Position numbers and translations under genes: made by a program
Origin: Pseudomonas monteilii
GTDB lineage: Bacteria > Pseudomonadota > Gammaproteobacteria > Pseudomonadales > Pseudomonadaceae
Length of the DNA: 64,000 nt
Assembly (NCBI GenBank): GCA_001534745.1
Contig: CP013997.1
Span: 2,976,001 to 3,040,000, forward strand
Reading direction: 5' to 3'
Shown: in pieces, positions 47,569 to 58,933 of the stretch
Position numbering within the stretch: the first letter of the stretch is position 1
Layout: each line of letters opens with the position of its first letter
The notes under the pieces: generated by a model
The model's input: only the letters and a program-made list of their open reading frames with translations
Told to the model about the DNA's origin: nothing
The model's database searches: none

Positions 47569-48963
47569 TCACCCCACCGCTGCCGCCAGCGCCCGCCCGA
47601 ACCGCGCCGCCACGTCATCGATCTGCTCGGCCGTGATGATCAGCGGCGGCAGGAAGCGCACCACCGCGCCGTGTCGCCCGCCCAGCTCGAGGATCAGCCC
47701 ACGGCGCAAACACTCGCGCTGCAGCCGGGGCGCCAACTGGCGGCAGGCAGGTGGGTGCCCCAGGGCATCGCGCTCGCCGTGCGGGTCGACCAGTTCGACC
47801 CCCAGCATCAAGCCACGCCCGCGAATGTCGCCCAGTTGCGCGAAGTCCTGCTGCAAGCGTTGCAGGTGACCCCGTAGGCGCAAGCCCATGGCCTCGGCGT
47901 GGGCGCCTACGTCGTGCTCGACCAGGTAGGCGATCACCGCCGACCCGGCCGCCATGGCCATCTGGTTGCCACGGAAGGTGCCGGCGTGGGCGCCTGGCCC
48001 CCAGGTGTCGAGCCAGTCGCGGTAGACCACCACCGCCAGCGGCAGGCTGCCGCCGATGGCCTTGGACAGGGTGACCACGTCCGGGACGATGCCGGCATGC
48101 TCGAAGGCGAACATCCGGCCCGTGCGGGCAAAACCACTCTGGATTTCGTCGACGATCATCGCCACGCCGGCCTGCTCGGTGAGACGGCGCACCCCACGCA
48201 GCCAGTCCAGGTCGGCAGGGATTACCCCGCCCTCACCCTGCACCACCTCGACGATCACCGCCGCAGGCAGTGCCACACCCGCTTCAGGATCGTTGAGCAG
48301 CGTCTCCAGGTAATGCAGGTTGGCCTGCACCCCCGCGGCGCCACCCAGACCGAAGGGACAGCGGTAGTCGTAGGGGTACGGCATGAACTGCACCCCGTTG
48401 CCGAGCAGCGCCCCGAGCGGTTTTTTCGGCCCCAGGCTGCCCATCAGGCTCAAGGCGCCCTGGCTCATGCCATGGTAGGCGCCCTGGAAGGCCAGCACGG
48501 TGCTGCGACCGGTCGCGGTGCGAACCAGTTTGAGCGCGGCTTCCACCGCGTCGGTGCCGGTCGGGCCACAGAACTGGATTCTGGCCTCTCGACGCAACCC
48601 CTCGGGCAGCACGGCGAACAGATCCTGGACGAAGCGATCCTTGACCGGCGTGGTCAGGTCCAGGGTGTGCAAGGGCAACTCGTCGGCCAGCACGCGCTGG
48701 ATGGCCTCCACCACCACCGGGTGGTTGTGCCCCAAGGCCAGCGTGCCGGCTCCGGCCAGGCAATCGATGAACTGACGGCCTTCGACGTCCTCGACATACA
48801 CGCCCCGCGCGCGCTTGAGCGCCAACGGCAAACGCCGTGGATAGCTGCGCGCATTGGATTCCTGCTGCTGTTGGCGCAGCAGCAGCGGCGAGTCGGTGAA
48901 TTCGTACAGCGGGGCTGGTTCGCCGACGGGAACGGCGCGAGCAGACAGGGTAGCGGTCGACAT
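47569..48963 (-). CDS. pvdH: L-2,4-diaminobutyrate:2-oxoglutarate aminotransferase PvdH
   Basis: PvdH makes L-2,4-diaminobutyrate from aspartate semialdehyde, the precursor of the Dab residue that PvdL builds into the pyoverdine chromophore. At 464 residues it matches the family. It is a class-III PLP aminotransferase: phosphate and cofactor contacts are in CGPTGTDAVEAALK, the aspartate is in IVDEIQSGFARTG, and the Schiff-base lysine is in TLSKAIGGSLPL. The start at 48963 (MSTATLSARAVPVGEPAP) matches what I recall of PvdH N-termini, and GAGG lies ten bases upstream; an upstream start would add 16 residues. An exact iron-starvation box lies 82 bases upstream of the start codon. It is monocistronic and points at the ferric reductase. 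Confidence 0.93.
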   Translation of the reverse strand: MSTATLSARAVPVGEPAPLYEFTDSPLLLRQQQQESNARSYPRRLPLALKRARGVYVEDVEGRQFIDCLAGAGTLALGHNHPVVVEAIQRVLADELPLHTLDLTTPVKDRFVQDLFAVLPEGLRREARIQFCGPTGTDAVEAALKLVRTATGRSTVLAFQGAYHGMSQGALSLMGSLGPKKPLGALLGNGVQFMPYPYDYRCPFGLGGAAGVQANLHYLETLLNDPEAGVALPAAVIVEVVQGEGGVIPADLDWLRGVRRLTEQAGVAMIVDEIQSGFARTGRMFAFEHAGIVPDVVTLSKAIGGSLPLAVVVYRDWLDTWGPGAHAGTFRGNQMAMAAGSAVIAYLVEHDVGAHAEAMGLRLRGHLQRLQQDFAQLGDIRGRGLMLGVELVDPHGERDALGHPPACRQLAPRLQRECLRRGLILELGGRHGAVVRFLPPLIITAEQIDDVAARFGRALAAAVG

Positions 48964-49044
48964 CGAGGGAAACCTCGCAAGCGAAGAAAGGTGCCCGCCA
49001 CGCGCCTGCAAGCAGAGGCGTGGCGGGAGGTCGTCGCTTGGAAA

Positions 49045-49068
49045 ACGCTTCAGCGTCGCCGGGATTTA
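49045..49068 (-). promoter_or_regulatory. Exact iron-starvation sigma-factor box for pvdH
   Basis: The minus strand reads TAAAT, exactly 16 bases, CGT, a full match to the PvdS/PfrI-type consensus. It lies between pvdH and the 3' end of the sensor kinase gene. Confidence 0.87.
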
Positions 49069-49093
49069 GCCATGCCCGGCAAACCCCTGCCGA

Positions 49094-50413
49094 TCAACCG
49101 ACCCGCGCCGGGATGTCCAGGCGCACCCGCAACCCATCGTCCCGGCTGTCGAATTCGAGCTGCGCCGCGCAGCGCTGGGCGATGGCCTGGACGATCGCCA
49201 GCCCCAGGCCACAACCGCCACTCTGGCCATGGCGCCAGAACCGCTCGGTCAGGTGCTCGAGGTCTTCAGGCGCGATACCCGGGCCTTGGTCGCGCACCAC
49301 GAAGGCGGCGCGGTCGTCGCTCACCTGCAAGGCCAGTTCCACGGGCGACTCGCTGCCGGCGTGGCGCAGCGCGTTGTCCAGCAGGTTGCGCAGCGCCGCC
49401 ACGGCCAGGGGTGCCGGCATGCTCAGGTAGACCTGGGCGGCCTCCTCGGGCAGGCGCAACTGGATGCGCCGTGGATCGCCGCCGGCATCCTGCACCGCCT
49501 GCCGCACCACCTGGGCGGCGCTGCACTGGACGCCGTCGTCGAACGACAGGCTGCCTTCCACGCGCGCCAGCAGTAGCAACTGCTCCAGCGTGCGGTGCAG
49601 TCGGTCGGCGCCCTCCTCGGCATGGGCCAGGGCTTGCTCGCGCACGGGCCCCTCGGTCATGCGCGCCACTTGCAGGTGGGTCTTGACGGCGGTCAGCGGG
49701 CTGCGCAGCTCGTGCGCGGCGTCATCGGTCAGGCGGCGTTCGCGCTCCAGGGTCTGGGCGATGCGCCGGAACAGCTGGTTCTGGGTCTCGAGCAGCGGCT
49801 GCAACTCGCTGGGCAGGCCGGCCACCTGCAGCGGTTCGACGCTGTCGGCGCGTCGGCGCATCAGTGCATCGCGCATGTGGTGCAAGGGCGCCAGGCCCTT
49901 GCCCAGGCCCACCCAAAGCAGCCCCAGGCTACCGAGCAAGGCCATCAGCACCGGCGCCGAGGCGGCCAGCAGGATCGAGCGGTTCAACGCTTCGCGCTCT
50001 TCGTGACGATCGGCGGTGGTGATGCGCACATCGCCATGCTCATAGCTGAAGGTACGCCAGCTCACGCCGTCGATGACCTGATCGAGGAACCCGCTGCGCC
50101 GTGTGTCCATCGTGCCGTCGTGCGCATGGTTGCTGGCCAGGATCTCGCCGCGCAGGGAGCTGACCTGGCAGGCCATGCCGTCCGGAACGCTGAGCTGGTC
50201 GGCCGAAAAGTGCGCGTGCTCATCCCGTGCCGACAGGGGCTGGGGCAACTGATCGACCAGCCCGGCGACCATGCGCGCCGAGGCGACCAGACGCTGGTCG
50301 AGGGAGAACATCATCTGCTGGCGCAAGTCGCGCAGCATCCAGGCGGCGGCCAGGGCCCAGATGACGATGAAGGCACTGCCCAGGATCAGGCTCAAGCGCA
50401 GGCGCAGACTCAT
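49094..50413 (-). CDS. Sensor histidine kinase, DsbS-like
   Basis: This 439-residue inner-membrane kinase has a membrane segment at ~8-28, a periplasmic sensor (~29-145) and a second membrane segment (~146-170). The kinase core carries the H-box HELRSPLTAV, N-box NLLDNALRH, G1 DQGPGIAPED and G2 GCGLGLAIV. Its ATG overlaps the TGA of the upstream response-regulator gene (ATGA), so the two are translationally coupled. A kinase-regulator pair divergent from a dsbD/tlpA/dsbG operon is the arrangement of P. aeruginosa DsbS-DsbR, reported to sense copper. That assignment comes from synteny and family type, not from a visible metal site. Confidence 0.93.
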   Translation of the reverse strand: MSLRLRLSLILGSAFIVIWALAAAWMLRDLRQQMMFSLDQRLVASARMVAGLVDQLPQPLSARDEHAHFSADQLSVPDGMACQVSSLRGEILASNHAHDGTMDTRRSGFLDQVIDGVSWRTFSYEHGDVRITTADRHEEREALNRSILLAASAPVLMALLGSLGLLWVGLGKGLAPLHHMRDALMRRRADSVEPLQVAGLPSELQPLLETQNQLFRRIAQTLERERRLTDDAAHELRSPLTAVKTHLQVARMTEGPVREQALAHAEEGADRLHRTLEQLLLLARVEGSLSFDDGVQCSAAQVVRQAVQDAGGDPRRIQLRLPEEAAQVYLSMPAPLAVAALRNLLDNALRHAGSESPVELALQVSDDRAAFVVRDQGPGIAPEDLEHLTERFWRHGQSGGCGLGLAIVQAIAQRCAAQLEFDSRDDGLRVRLDIPARVG

Positions 50414-51093
50414 GGGGCAGACGCTCCCGGTGCCTGTGCCGGCCCCAGGCGATAGCCCAGGCCACGCACGGTCTCGACGATGCCGTTGCCCAGCTTGCGC
50501 CGCAGGTGATGGATGTGCACGTTGAGCGCGTTGCTTTCGACTTCGTCGCCGAAACCGTACACGCAGTCCTTGAGCTGCTCGCTGGACAGCACCCGCCCCG
50601 GGTTCTGCAGCAGCGCCTGAAGCAGCGCCTGCTCACGGCGCGACAGGTCGACCGCCTGCCCGGCGAGGCTGGCCTGGCAGCGACTGGGGTCATAGCGCAA
50701 CGGGCCATGCTCGATGACGTTGACCGCCCGGCCGGCCACCCGCCGCAACAAGGTGTGCAACCGCGCCGCCAGTTCGCGCAGGTCGAAGGGCTTGAGCAGG
50801 TAGTCGTCGGCGCCGGCCTGCAGCCCCTCCACACGGTCGGTGACCGCATCGCGCGCGGTGAGCACCAGCACCGGCAGGGTTTCGCCTTGCTGGCGCAGGC
50901 GGCGCAGCAGCTTGAGGCCGTCTTCGTCGGGCAGGCCGAGGTCGAGGATCATCACGTCGAAGCGCGCGGCCTGCAGCATGGCGCGCGCGGCCGAGGCCGT
51001 GGCCACACGGTCGACCACCAGGCCTTGGGCGATCAGGCCTGCGGCGATGCCGCTGGCGATCAGGTCGTCGTCCTCGCAGAGCAGTACGTGCAT
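50410..51093 (-). CDS. OmpR-family response regulator, DsbR-like
   Basis: The 227-residue protein has a receiver domain with acidic residues 7-10 and phospho-acceptor Asp51 (ILDLGLPDEDG). A conserved Thr and Lys follow (VLTARD, LKPFD). The C-terminal winged helix has the recognition region ESNALNVHIHHLRRKLG. It precedes the kinase gene with a four-base overlap. It is divergent from the disulfide operon, so the 172-base gap between them should contain its operators. Confidence 0.94.
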   Translation of the reverse strand: MHVLLCEDDDLIASGIAAGLIAQGLVVDRVATASAARAMLQAARFDVMILDLGLPDEDGLKLLRRLRQQGETLPVLVLTARDAVTDRVEGLQAGADDYLLKPFDLRELAARLHTLLRRVAGRAVNVIEHGPLRYDPSRCQASLAGQAVDLSRREQALLQALLQNPGRVLSSEQLKDCVYGFGDEVESNALNVHIHHLRRKLGNGIVETVRGLGYRLGPAQAPGASAP

Positions 51094-51177
51094 GCTGGGG
51101 CTCCAGAAAACAGGATGGGCAGTGGAACAGGGCCGAATTAAGCCGGGATTATGCCGTGTAGCCCTTCAGATGCAAGG

Positions 51178-51218
51178 TTACATTTCCTTACGAAAGCTCC
51201 GGTTAATACCGGGTTAAT
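51178..51218. promoter_or_regulatory. Candidate tandem operator for the OmpR-type regulator
   Basis: GGTTAAT occurs twice as a direct repeat with an 11-base period (51201-51207 and 51212-51218). TTAC occurs twice with a 10-base period just upstream (51178-51181 and 51188-51191). Helical-turn-spaced direct repeats are typical of dimeric OmpR-family binding. The position between the divergent regulator and disulfide operons fits. Confidence 0.5.
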
Positions 51219-51265
51219 CGTACCTGCCGAGCATGCCTGCCAGTTTTGTTCCACAGGGTGCCGTC

Positions 51266-52975
51266 ATGCGTGTGTTACTGCTGTTCTTCATCGTATTGTT
51301 CACAGGGCCGCTCCAGGCCAATCCGTTCGAGCGCCAGCCGGACTTCCTGCCCGTGGACCGGGCCTTCGCGCTCAGCCAGGAGCGGTTGCCCGACGGGCAG
51401 ATGCGCCTGCGCTTCGACATCCAGGACGGTTACTACCTGTACCAGAAGCGCCTGTCGTTCGAGGGCCTGCCGGTCGACCAGCACCCGGTGTTGCCTGAAG
51501 CGACGACGCACCATGACGACTTCTTCGGCGAGTCGGCCATCTATCGACACACCCTGGTGCTCGACCTGCCCGCCAGCGCCACCGGCCAGCTGCGCCTGGG
51601 CTGGCAGGGCTGCGCCGATGCCGGCCTGTGCTACCCCCCGCAGACCCGCCTGATCGACCTGGGTGGCGCGCCCGCCACGACGCCGGCCCTGGCCGATGAT
51701 CAGAGCCTGGCCGGCGAACTGGGCGCCCGTGGCCTGGGGTGGAGCCTGCTGGCGTTCTTCGGCCTGGGGTTGCTGCTGGCCTTCACCCCCTGCTCATTGC
51801 CCATGCTGCCGATCCTGGCGGGGCTGGTGCTGGGCACGGGGGCCAGTGCCCGCCGTGGCTGGCTGCTGGCCGGGGTCTACGTGATCTGCATGGCCTTGGT
51901 CTACGCCGCGCTCGGCGTGCTGGCCGCGCTGCTGGGCGCCAGCTTGCAGGCCTGGCTGCAACAGCCCTGGCTGCTCGGCGCCCTGGCGGCCCTGTTCGTG
52001 GTATTGGCCCTGCCCATGTTCGGCGCGTTCGAGCTGCAGCTGCCGGCGGCGGTGCGTGATCGGCTGGACCGCGCCGGTCGAGGCGCCCGTGGCGGCAGCC
52101 TGTATGGCGCGGCGCTGCTGGGGGCGTTGTCCGGCCTGCTGCTGGGGCCGTGCATGACCGCGCCACTGGCCGGTGCGCTGCTGTACATCGCCCAGAGCGG
52201 CGACGCCTGGCACGGCGCGCTGGTGCTGTTCAGCCTGGGCCTGGGCATGGGCGCACCGCTGTTGCTGCTGGTGACCCTGGGCAACCGCTACCTGCCCCGC
52301 CCTGGCGCCTGGATGAACCGGGTCAAGGGCGTGTTCGGCTTCGTGTTCCTGGGCATGGCACTGTACACGGTGCGCGGCCTGCTGCCGGCGCCGCTGGTGG
52401 TGGCCGTGTGCGGCGCCTGGCTGCTGGCCCTGGCCTGGGCGCTGTGGCTGACGCTGCAGTCGCTGCCTCAACTGCGCTCGCTGGGCCTGATCGCCGGCCT
52501 GTGGGGCGCGCTGCTGATCATCGGCGCCAGTGCAGGGGCCAGTGATCCTTGGCAGCCCTTGCAGCCGTTCGGTGGCGGCGTCTCCCGCGAACGGCCTGCC
52601 GATCCTGAGCCGTTCACCACCGTCAGCGATCCGGCGACTTTGCAGCGCGAACTGGACGCGGCGCGTCAGGCCGGGCAATGGGTCCTGCTGGACTACTCGG
52701 CGGACTGGTGTGCGGCCTGCAAGGTCATGGAGCGCGAGGTGTTCGCCCGAGCCGAGGTCCAGGCCAGTCTGGCTGACGTGCGCCGGTTGCGCCTGGACGT
52801 GACCGCCGACGGTGAGGCCAGTCGCGCGCTGCTGCGTCGCTACCAGGTGCCCGGCCCGCCTACGCTGATCTGGCTGGGCCCTGATGGCCAGGAGCGTCGC
52901 GCCCGCCGCCTGACCGGCCAGGTCGATGCGTCGACGTTCCTGGCGCACTGGCAACAGACCCGGAGCCAAGACTGA
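51266..52975 (+). CDS. Thiol:disulfide interchange protein DsbD (second copy type)
   Basis: DsbD carries electrons from cytoplasmic thioredoxin across the inner membrane to periplasmic thiol proteins. The 569-residue protein has a signal peptide (MRVLLLFFIVLFTGPLQA), an N-terminal DsbD-alpha domain with the cysteine pair in GCADAGLCYPP, and a multi-helix core. The redox cysteines of the core are in TPCSLPMLP and GPCMTAP. The C-terminal thioredoxin fold has DWCAACK. The ATG at 51266 has AGGG seven bases upstream and opens the signal peptide directly; a start 33 bases earlier would push charged sequence in front of it. Its TGA overlaps the next ATG. It probably supplies electrons to the two downstream partners. 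Confidence 0.94.
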   Translation: MRVLLLFFIVLFTGPLQANPFERQPDFLPVDRAFALSQERLPDGQMRLRFDIQDGYYLYQKRLSFEGLPVDQHPVLPEATTHHDDFFGESAIYRHTLVLDLPASATGQLRLGWQGCADAGLCYPPQTRLIDLGGAPATTPALADDQSLAGELGARGLGWSLLAFFGLGLLLAFTPCSLPMLPILAGLVLGTGASARRGWLLAGVYVICMALVYAALGVLAALLGASLQAWLQQPWLLGALAALFVVLALPMFGAFELQLPAAVRDRLDRAGRGARGGSLYGAALLGALSGLLLGPCMTAPLAGALLYIAQSGDAWHGALVLFSLGLGMGAPLLLLVTLGNRYLPRPGAWMNRVKGVFGFVFLGMALYTVRGLLPAPLVVAVCGAWLLALAWALWLTLQSLPQLRSLGLIAGLWGALLIIGASAGASDPWQPLQPFGGGVSRERPADPEPFTTVSDPATLQRELDAARQAGQWVLLDYSADWCAACKVMEREVFARAEVQASLADVRRLRLDVTADGEASRALLRRYQVPGPPTLIWLGPDGQERRARRLTGQVDASTFLAHWQQTRSQD

Positions 52976-53811
52976 TGTTGAGCCTGAACCTTGGCCCGGT
53001 GACCCTGGCCTTCGATCACCTGGTGCTGCTCGTGGCCTTGGCCGTGGCGAGCCTGATCGCTGGCAGGTGGGTACGCCGTGGCCATGCCGACACCCGTACG
53101 GCCGTCTTCAACCTGCTGCTGGTAGGCCTGGCCTGCGCGCGGATCGGCTTCGTCATCGTCTACTGGCCGAGCTACCAGGCCGATCCCTGGCAGGCCCTCG
53201 ATGTGCGCGACGGCGGGTTCCTGGCGCTGCCGGGTGTGCTGGGCCTGGCCCTGGCCGCCCTGCTGTACGGCTGGCGCAGGCCCCCGACACGTCGCCCGCT
53301 GGCCTGGAGCCTGCTGGGCGCGGCGCTCGTGTGGACAGCGGGCGGACTGTTCGGCCACTGGCAGGAACAGCAGACCCGGCTGCCCGACCTGGCCCTGCAA
53401 GACGCACAGCAGCGGCCGGTGACGCTGCAGCACTACGCCGGACGACCGCTGGTGGTCAACCTGTGGGCCAGCTGGTGCCCACCCTGCCGCCGCGAGCTAC
53501 CGGTGCTGCAAGAGGCCCAGCGTGCCTATCCCGAAGTGACCTTTCTGTTCGTCAACCAGGGCGAGACGCCCGAGCTGCTCGGGACCTTTCTCGCCACGGC
53601 CGGGCTGACGGACTCGCACGTGCTGTTCGACGACACAGGCGAGCTGGCCCGTCGCGTCGGCTCTGCCGCGCTGCCGACGACTTTGTTCTACGACGCCGAC
53701 GGACGCCTGGTGGGCAGCCACCTGGGCGAGCTGTCGCGCGCCAGCCTGCGCCATGCGCTGCTTCCCCTTCTGCAGGCGGCCCCGCCTGCCCCCGATTCCA
53801 CAGGACATTGA
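52975..53811 (+). CDS. Membrane-anchored TlpA/DsbE-like thioredoxin
   Basis: The 278-residue protein has about four hydrophobic N-terminal segments (~10-125). The first stretch resembles a reduced prolipoprotein-diacylglyceryl-transferase-like membrane region. A periplasmic TlpA/ResA-type thioredoxin domain with WASWCPPCRRELP follows. The cis-proline segment is in SAALPTTLFY. The ATG overlaps the dsbD stop by one base (TGATG). The order dsbD, this gene, dsbG corresponds to PA2478-PA2477-PA2476 of P. aeruginosa as I recall it. Confidence 0.92.
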   Translation: MLSLNLGPVTLAFDHLVLLVALAVASLIAGRWVRRGHADTRTAVFNLLLVGLACARIGFVIVYWPSYQADPWQALDVRDGGFLALPGVLGLALAALLYGWRRPPTRRPLAWSLLGAALVWTAGGLFGHWQEQQTRLPDLALQDAQQRPVTLQHYAGRPLVVNLWASWCPPCRRELPVLQEAQRAYPEVTFLFVNQGETPELLGTFLATAGLTDSHVLFDDTGELARRVGSAALPTTLFYDADGRLVGSHLGELSRASLRHALLPLLQAAPPAPDSTGH

Positions 53812-53813
53812 TC

Positions 53814-54572
53814 ATGCCCATGCTTTCACGACTTTCTCTGCTGTCGACCTTGGTGTTCGCTTCGCTGGCCCACGCCGAGTCGTTTCCCGAGCCGATCCGC
53901 CAGTTGCAGGACAAGGGCGCGGTGATCAAGGGCCGCTTCGACACCCCTGGCGGCCTGAAGGGCTACGCCGCCGAATACCAGAACAGCGCCATGGCGCTGT
54001 ACCTCACCGAAGACGGCAAGCACGTGCTGGTCGGTACGCTGTTCGATGAGCAGGGCCAGGACCTGAGCGCCGAACCCCTGGAACGGCTGGTGTACGGCCC
54101 GATGGGCGAAGCGGTGTGGGGCCAGCTGGCCCAATCGGCCTGGATCGCCGACGGCCGGGACGATGCGCCACAGACCCTGTACGTGTTCAGCGACCCCAAC
54201 TGCCCCTACTGCACGATGTTCTGGGAGCAGGTGCGGCCCTGGGTGACCTCGGGCAAGGTGCAGGTGCGGCATGTGATGGTCGGCATCATCCGCCCCGACA
54301 GCCTGGGCAAATCGGCGGCGCTGCTGGCCGCGAAGGATCCGGTCAAGGCCCTGGCCGACCATGAGCGGGCGGGCAAAAGCAGCCCGCTGGCCCCGCTGAC
54401 GCCGATCCCCGAAGCCCTGAACACGCGGTTGCAGGCCAATCAGGCCTTGATGCAGTCGCTGGGGCTGAGCGCCACGCCGGCGATCTTCTACCGCGACGGG
54501 CAAGGACGCCTGCAAAGCCTGCAAGGCGCACCGGGCGAAGCGCGTCTGACGGCGGTGCTGGGGAAACCGTAG
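53814..54572 (+). CDS. dsbG: Periplasmic disulfide isomerase, DsbG/DsbC family
   Basis: The 252-residue protein has a signal peptide (MPMLSRLSLLSTLVFASLAHA), an N-terminal dimerisation region (~22-80), a linker helix and a thioredoxin fold. The active site is CPYC (FSDPNCPYC) and the cis-proline loop is in SATPAIFYRDG. It starts two bases after the TlpA-like stop codon. It probably refolds or protects periplasmic thiols using electrons from the upstream DsbD. Confidence 0.93.
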   Translation: MPMLSRLSLLSTLVFASLAHAESFPEPIRQLQDKGAVIKGRFDTPGGLKGYAAEYQNSAMALYLTEDGKHVLVGTLFDEQGQDLSAEPLERLVYGPMGEAVWGQLAQSAWIADGRDDAPQTLYVFSDPNCPYCTMFWEQVRPWVTSGKVQVRHVMVGIIRPDSLGKSAALLAAKDPVKALADHERAGKSSPLAPLTPIPEALNTRLQANQALMQSLGLSATPAIFYRDGQGRLQSLQGAPGEARLTAVLGKP

Positions 54573-54640
54573 GACCACCGGCACTCCATCCTGGGCGTGA
54601 CGGTGCGAGCACTGCAGGCACGTCGCGCCCCGCCCGTGCC

Positions 54641-55711
54641 TTATCGCGCGCGGGGCTTGAGGTCCAGCCGACGCAGGTGGCAGGTCACCTCTTCGCGGTC
54701 GTGGTACAGCTGCTTGCAGGCGATCGACACGCGCACCTTGCGCGCCTTGAACCCGGCCTCCATCCGCTCGAGCAGCCGTCGCACCTCGGCATGGCGCTGC
54801 TTCATCGGCAGCTTGAGGTTGACCACCGCCTCACGGCACAGGCCCTCGCCCAGCCAGGTCTCGATCAGCGACGCCGTGCGCGCCGGCTTCTCGACGATGT
54901 CGCAGACCATCCAGTCCACCGTCTGCTTGGGCTGCCAGGTGAAGCCGTCGGCCATCAGGTGCTGGACCAGGCCGGTGTCCATCAGGCTCTCGGCCATCGG
55001 CCCGTTGTCGATGGCGGTCACCAGCATGCCCCGACGCACCAGCTGGTAGGTCCAGCCGCCGGGCGAGGCGCCCAGGTCGACGCCGGTCATGTCGTCGGAC
55101 AGCCGCGCGTCCCACTCGTCGCGGGGGATAAAATGGTGCCAGGCTTCCTCCAGCTTGAGCGTCGAACGGCTGGGGGCCTCGCGAGGGAATTTGAGCCGCG
55201 GAATGCCCATGGGCCACTGCGCCGAATTGTCGTCTTCGGCCAGCCCCAGAAACACCCGGCGCCCACTGATGAAGGTCAGCAGCAAGCGCGCGCCCCGACC
55301 TTGCTCAACCAGCCGCCCGGCCTTGAGCAGGGCCTTGCGCAACGGGACGTCGAACTTGCGGCAGAAGGTCGACAGTTCCTTGCCGTCGTTGCTGTCGAGC
55401 ACCTCCAGCCACAGGCTCGTGCACACCGGCAGGTCAGCCAGGTGTTCGAGCAGCACGCTGATGCGGTCCTGCTCGGGCAGCTCGACGAACCGCCCACGGG
55501 CCCACTGCCGAATGAAGATCAGCTGCTCGAAGCGTATGCCGGCCATCAACCGCGCCGGCCCACCCGGCTCCAGGCAGACGAACTCGGCGCAGGCCGTCTG
55601 CGGTTTGCTGCGGGCATAGCCCGGCACGCCCAGGCGGGCGGCGTGCTCGCTGATCTCGGCGCAGACCTCGCCCTCGAAACCGGGCCGGCAATGCATCAAC
55701 AGGGTATCCAT
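54641..55711 (-). CDS. rlmM: 23S rRNA C2498 ribose 2'-O-methyltransferase
   Basis: RlmM methylates the ribose of C2498 in 23S rRNA before subunit assembly, using S-adenosylmethionine. The 356-residue protein opens MDTLLMHCRPGFEGEV and has the THUMP-containing N-terminal half. A Rossmann methyltransferase carries the AdoMet motif VDLGASPGGWTYQLV (~222-236) and catalytic residues in the regions of VCDIVEKP and VVNLKLPMK. The ATG at 55711 is clean. It is convergent with dsbG and divergent from acnA. Confidence 0.96.
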   Translation of the reverse strand: MDTLLMHCRPGFEGEVCAEISEHAARLGVPGYARSKPQTACAEFVCLEPGGPARLMAGIRFEQLIFIRQWARGRFVELPEQDRISVLLEHLADLPVCTSLWLEVLDSNDGKELSTFCRKFDVPLRKALLKAGRLVEQGRGARLLLTFISGRRVFLGLAEDDNSAQWPMGIPRLKFPREAPSRSTLKLEEAWHHFIPRDEWDARLSDDMTGVDLGASPGGWTYQLVRRGMLVTAIDNGPMAESLMDTGLVQHLMADGFTWQPKQTVDWMVCDIVEKPARTASLIETWLGEGLCREAVVNLKLPMKQRHAEVRRLLERMEAGFKARKVRVSIACKQLYHDREEVTCHLRRLDLKPRAR

Positions 55712-55816
55712 CTTTCACTCCACGACGGCGGCGCACCAGGCGCGCGCCTTGTTCCACCGCGAAAGCCGCGGCGACAAGGCGGCGAATGATAAAGGAACCG
55801 ATCTGAACCTGCGACC

Positions 55817-55851
55817 TGCCCGACCGGTCCAGTATAGAGTCAGGTCGGGCA
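55817..55851. promoter_or_regulatory. Inverted repeat around a possible -10 in the acnA upstream region
   Basis: TGCCCGACC (55817-55825) and GGTCGGGCA (55843-55851) form a perfect nine-base inverted repeat. The 17 bases between them include TATAGAGT, which could be a -10 element. It lies about 110 bases before the acnA ATG and could be an operator or a leader hairpin. Confidence 0.4.
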
Positions 55852-55960
55852 ACGCAGCCCGGCCCTTGAGCCTGGTCCGTGCCGTGCGGACCCTCATACA
55901 GAGCGGTGACACCGGCGCCCCTTCACGATGCGCCGGGCACCGGCGCAGAAGGAGTTGGCA

Positions 55961-58702
<2,742 letters not shown>

Positions 58703-58716
58703 GCGCTCTGCACTCA

Positions 58717-58750
58717 CCTCCTGAGGTCGCCTTGCGGCGTCAGGAGGTTT
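58717..58750 (+). terminator. Intrinsic terminator after acnA
   Basis: Perfect arms CCTCCTGA (58717-58724) and TCAGGAGG (58740-58747) flank a GC-rich loop, and TTT follows. Confidence 0.8.
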
Positions 58751-58933
58751 CCTGCCGACCCCACCCTAGGGTCATCCTCCCGGCGCGTGCCTGCTCTTCT
58801 GGGCACCCGCCTCCCTTCACATTCGCCTGCCTGAAAAGAATCTCCATACCCTGGGAACTTTTCTGGAAATCACGCTCAACAAACGCAAGCCGTTGCCGAT
58901 AGCTGTTCAAAGCCTTCACGGATAGACCAGCCG

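Noticed and set aside
52926..53813. An upstream extension of the dsbG frame.
   Set aside because: It overlaps the dsbD and TlpA-like genes. The real product starts with a signal peptide at 53814.
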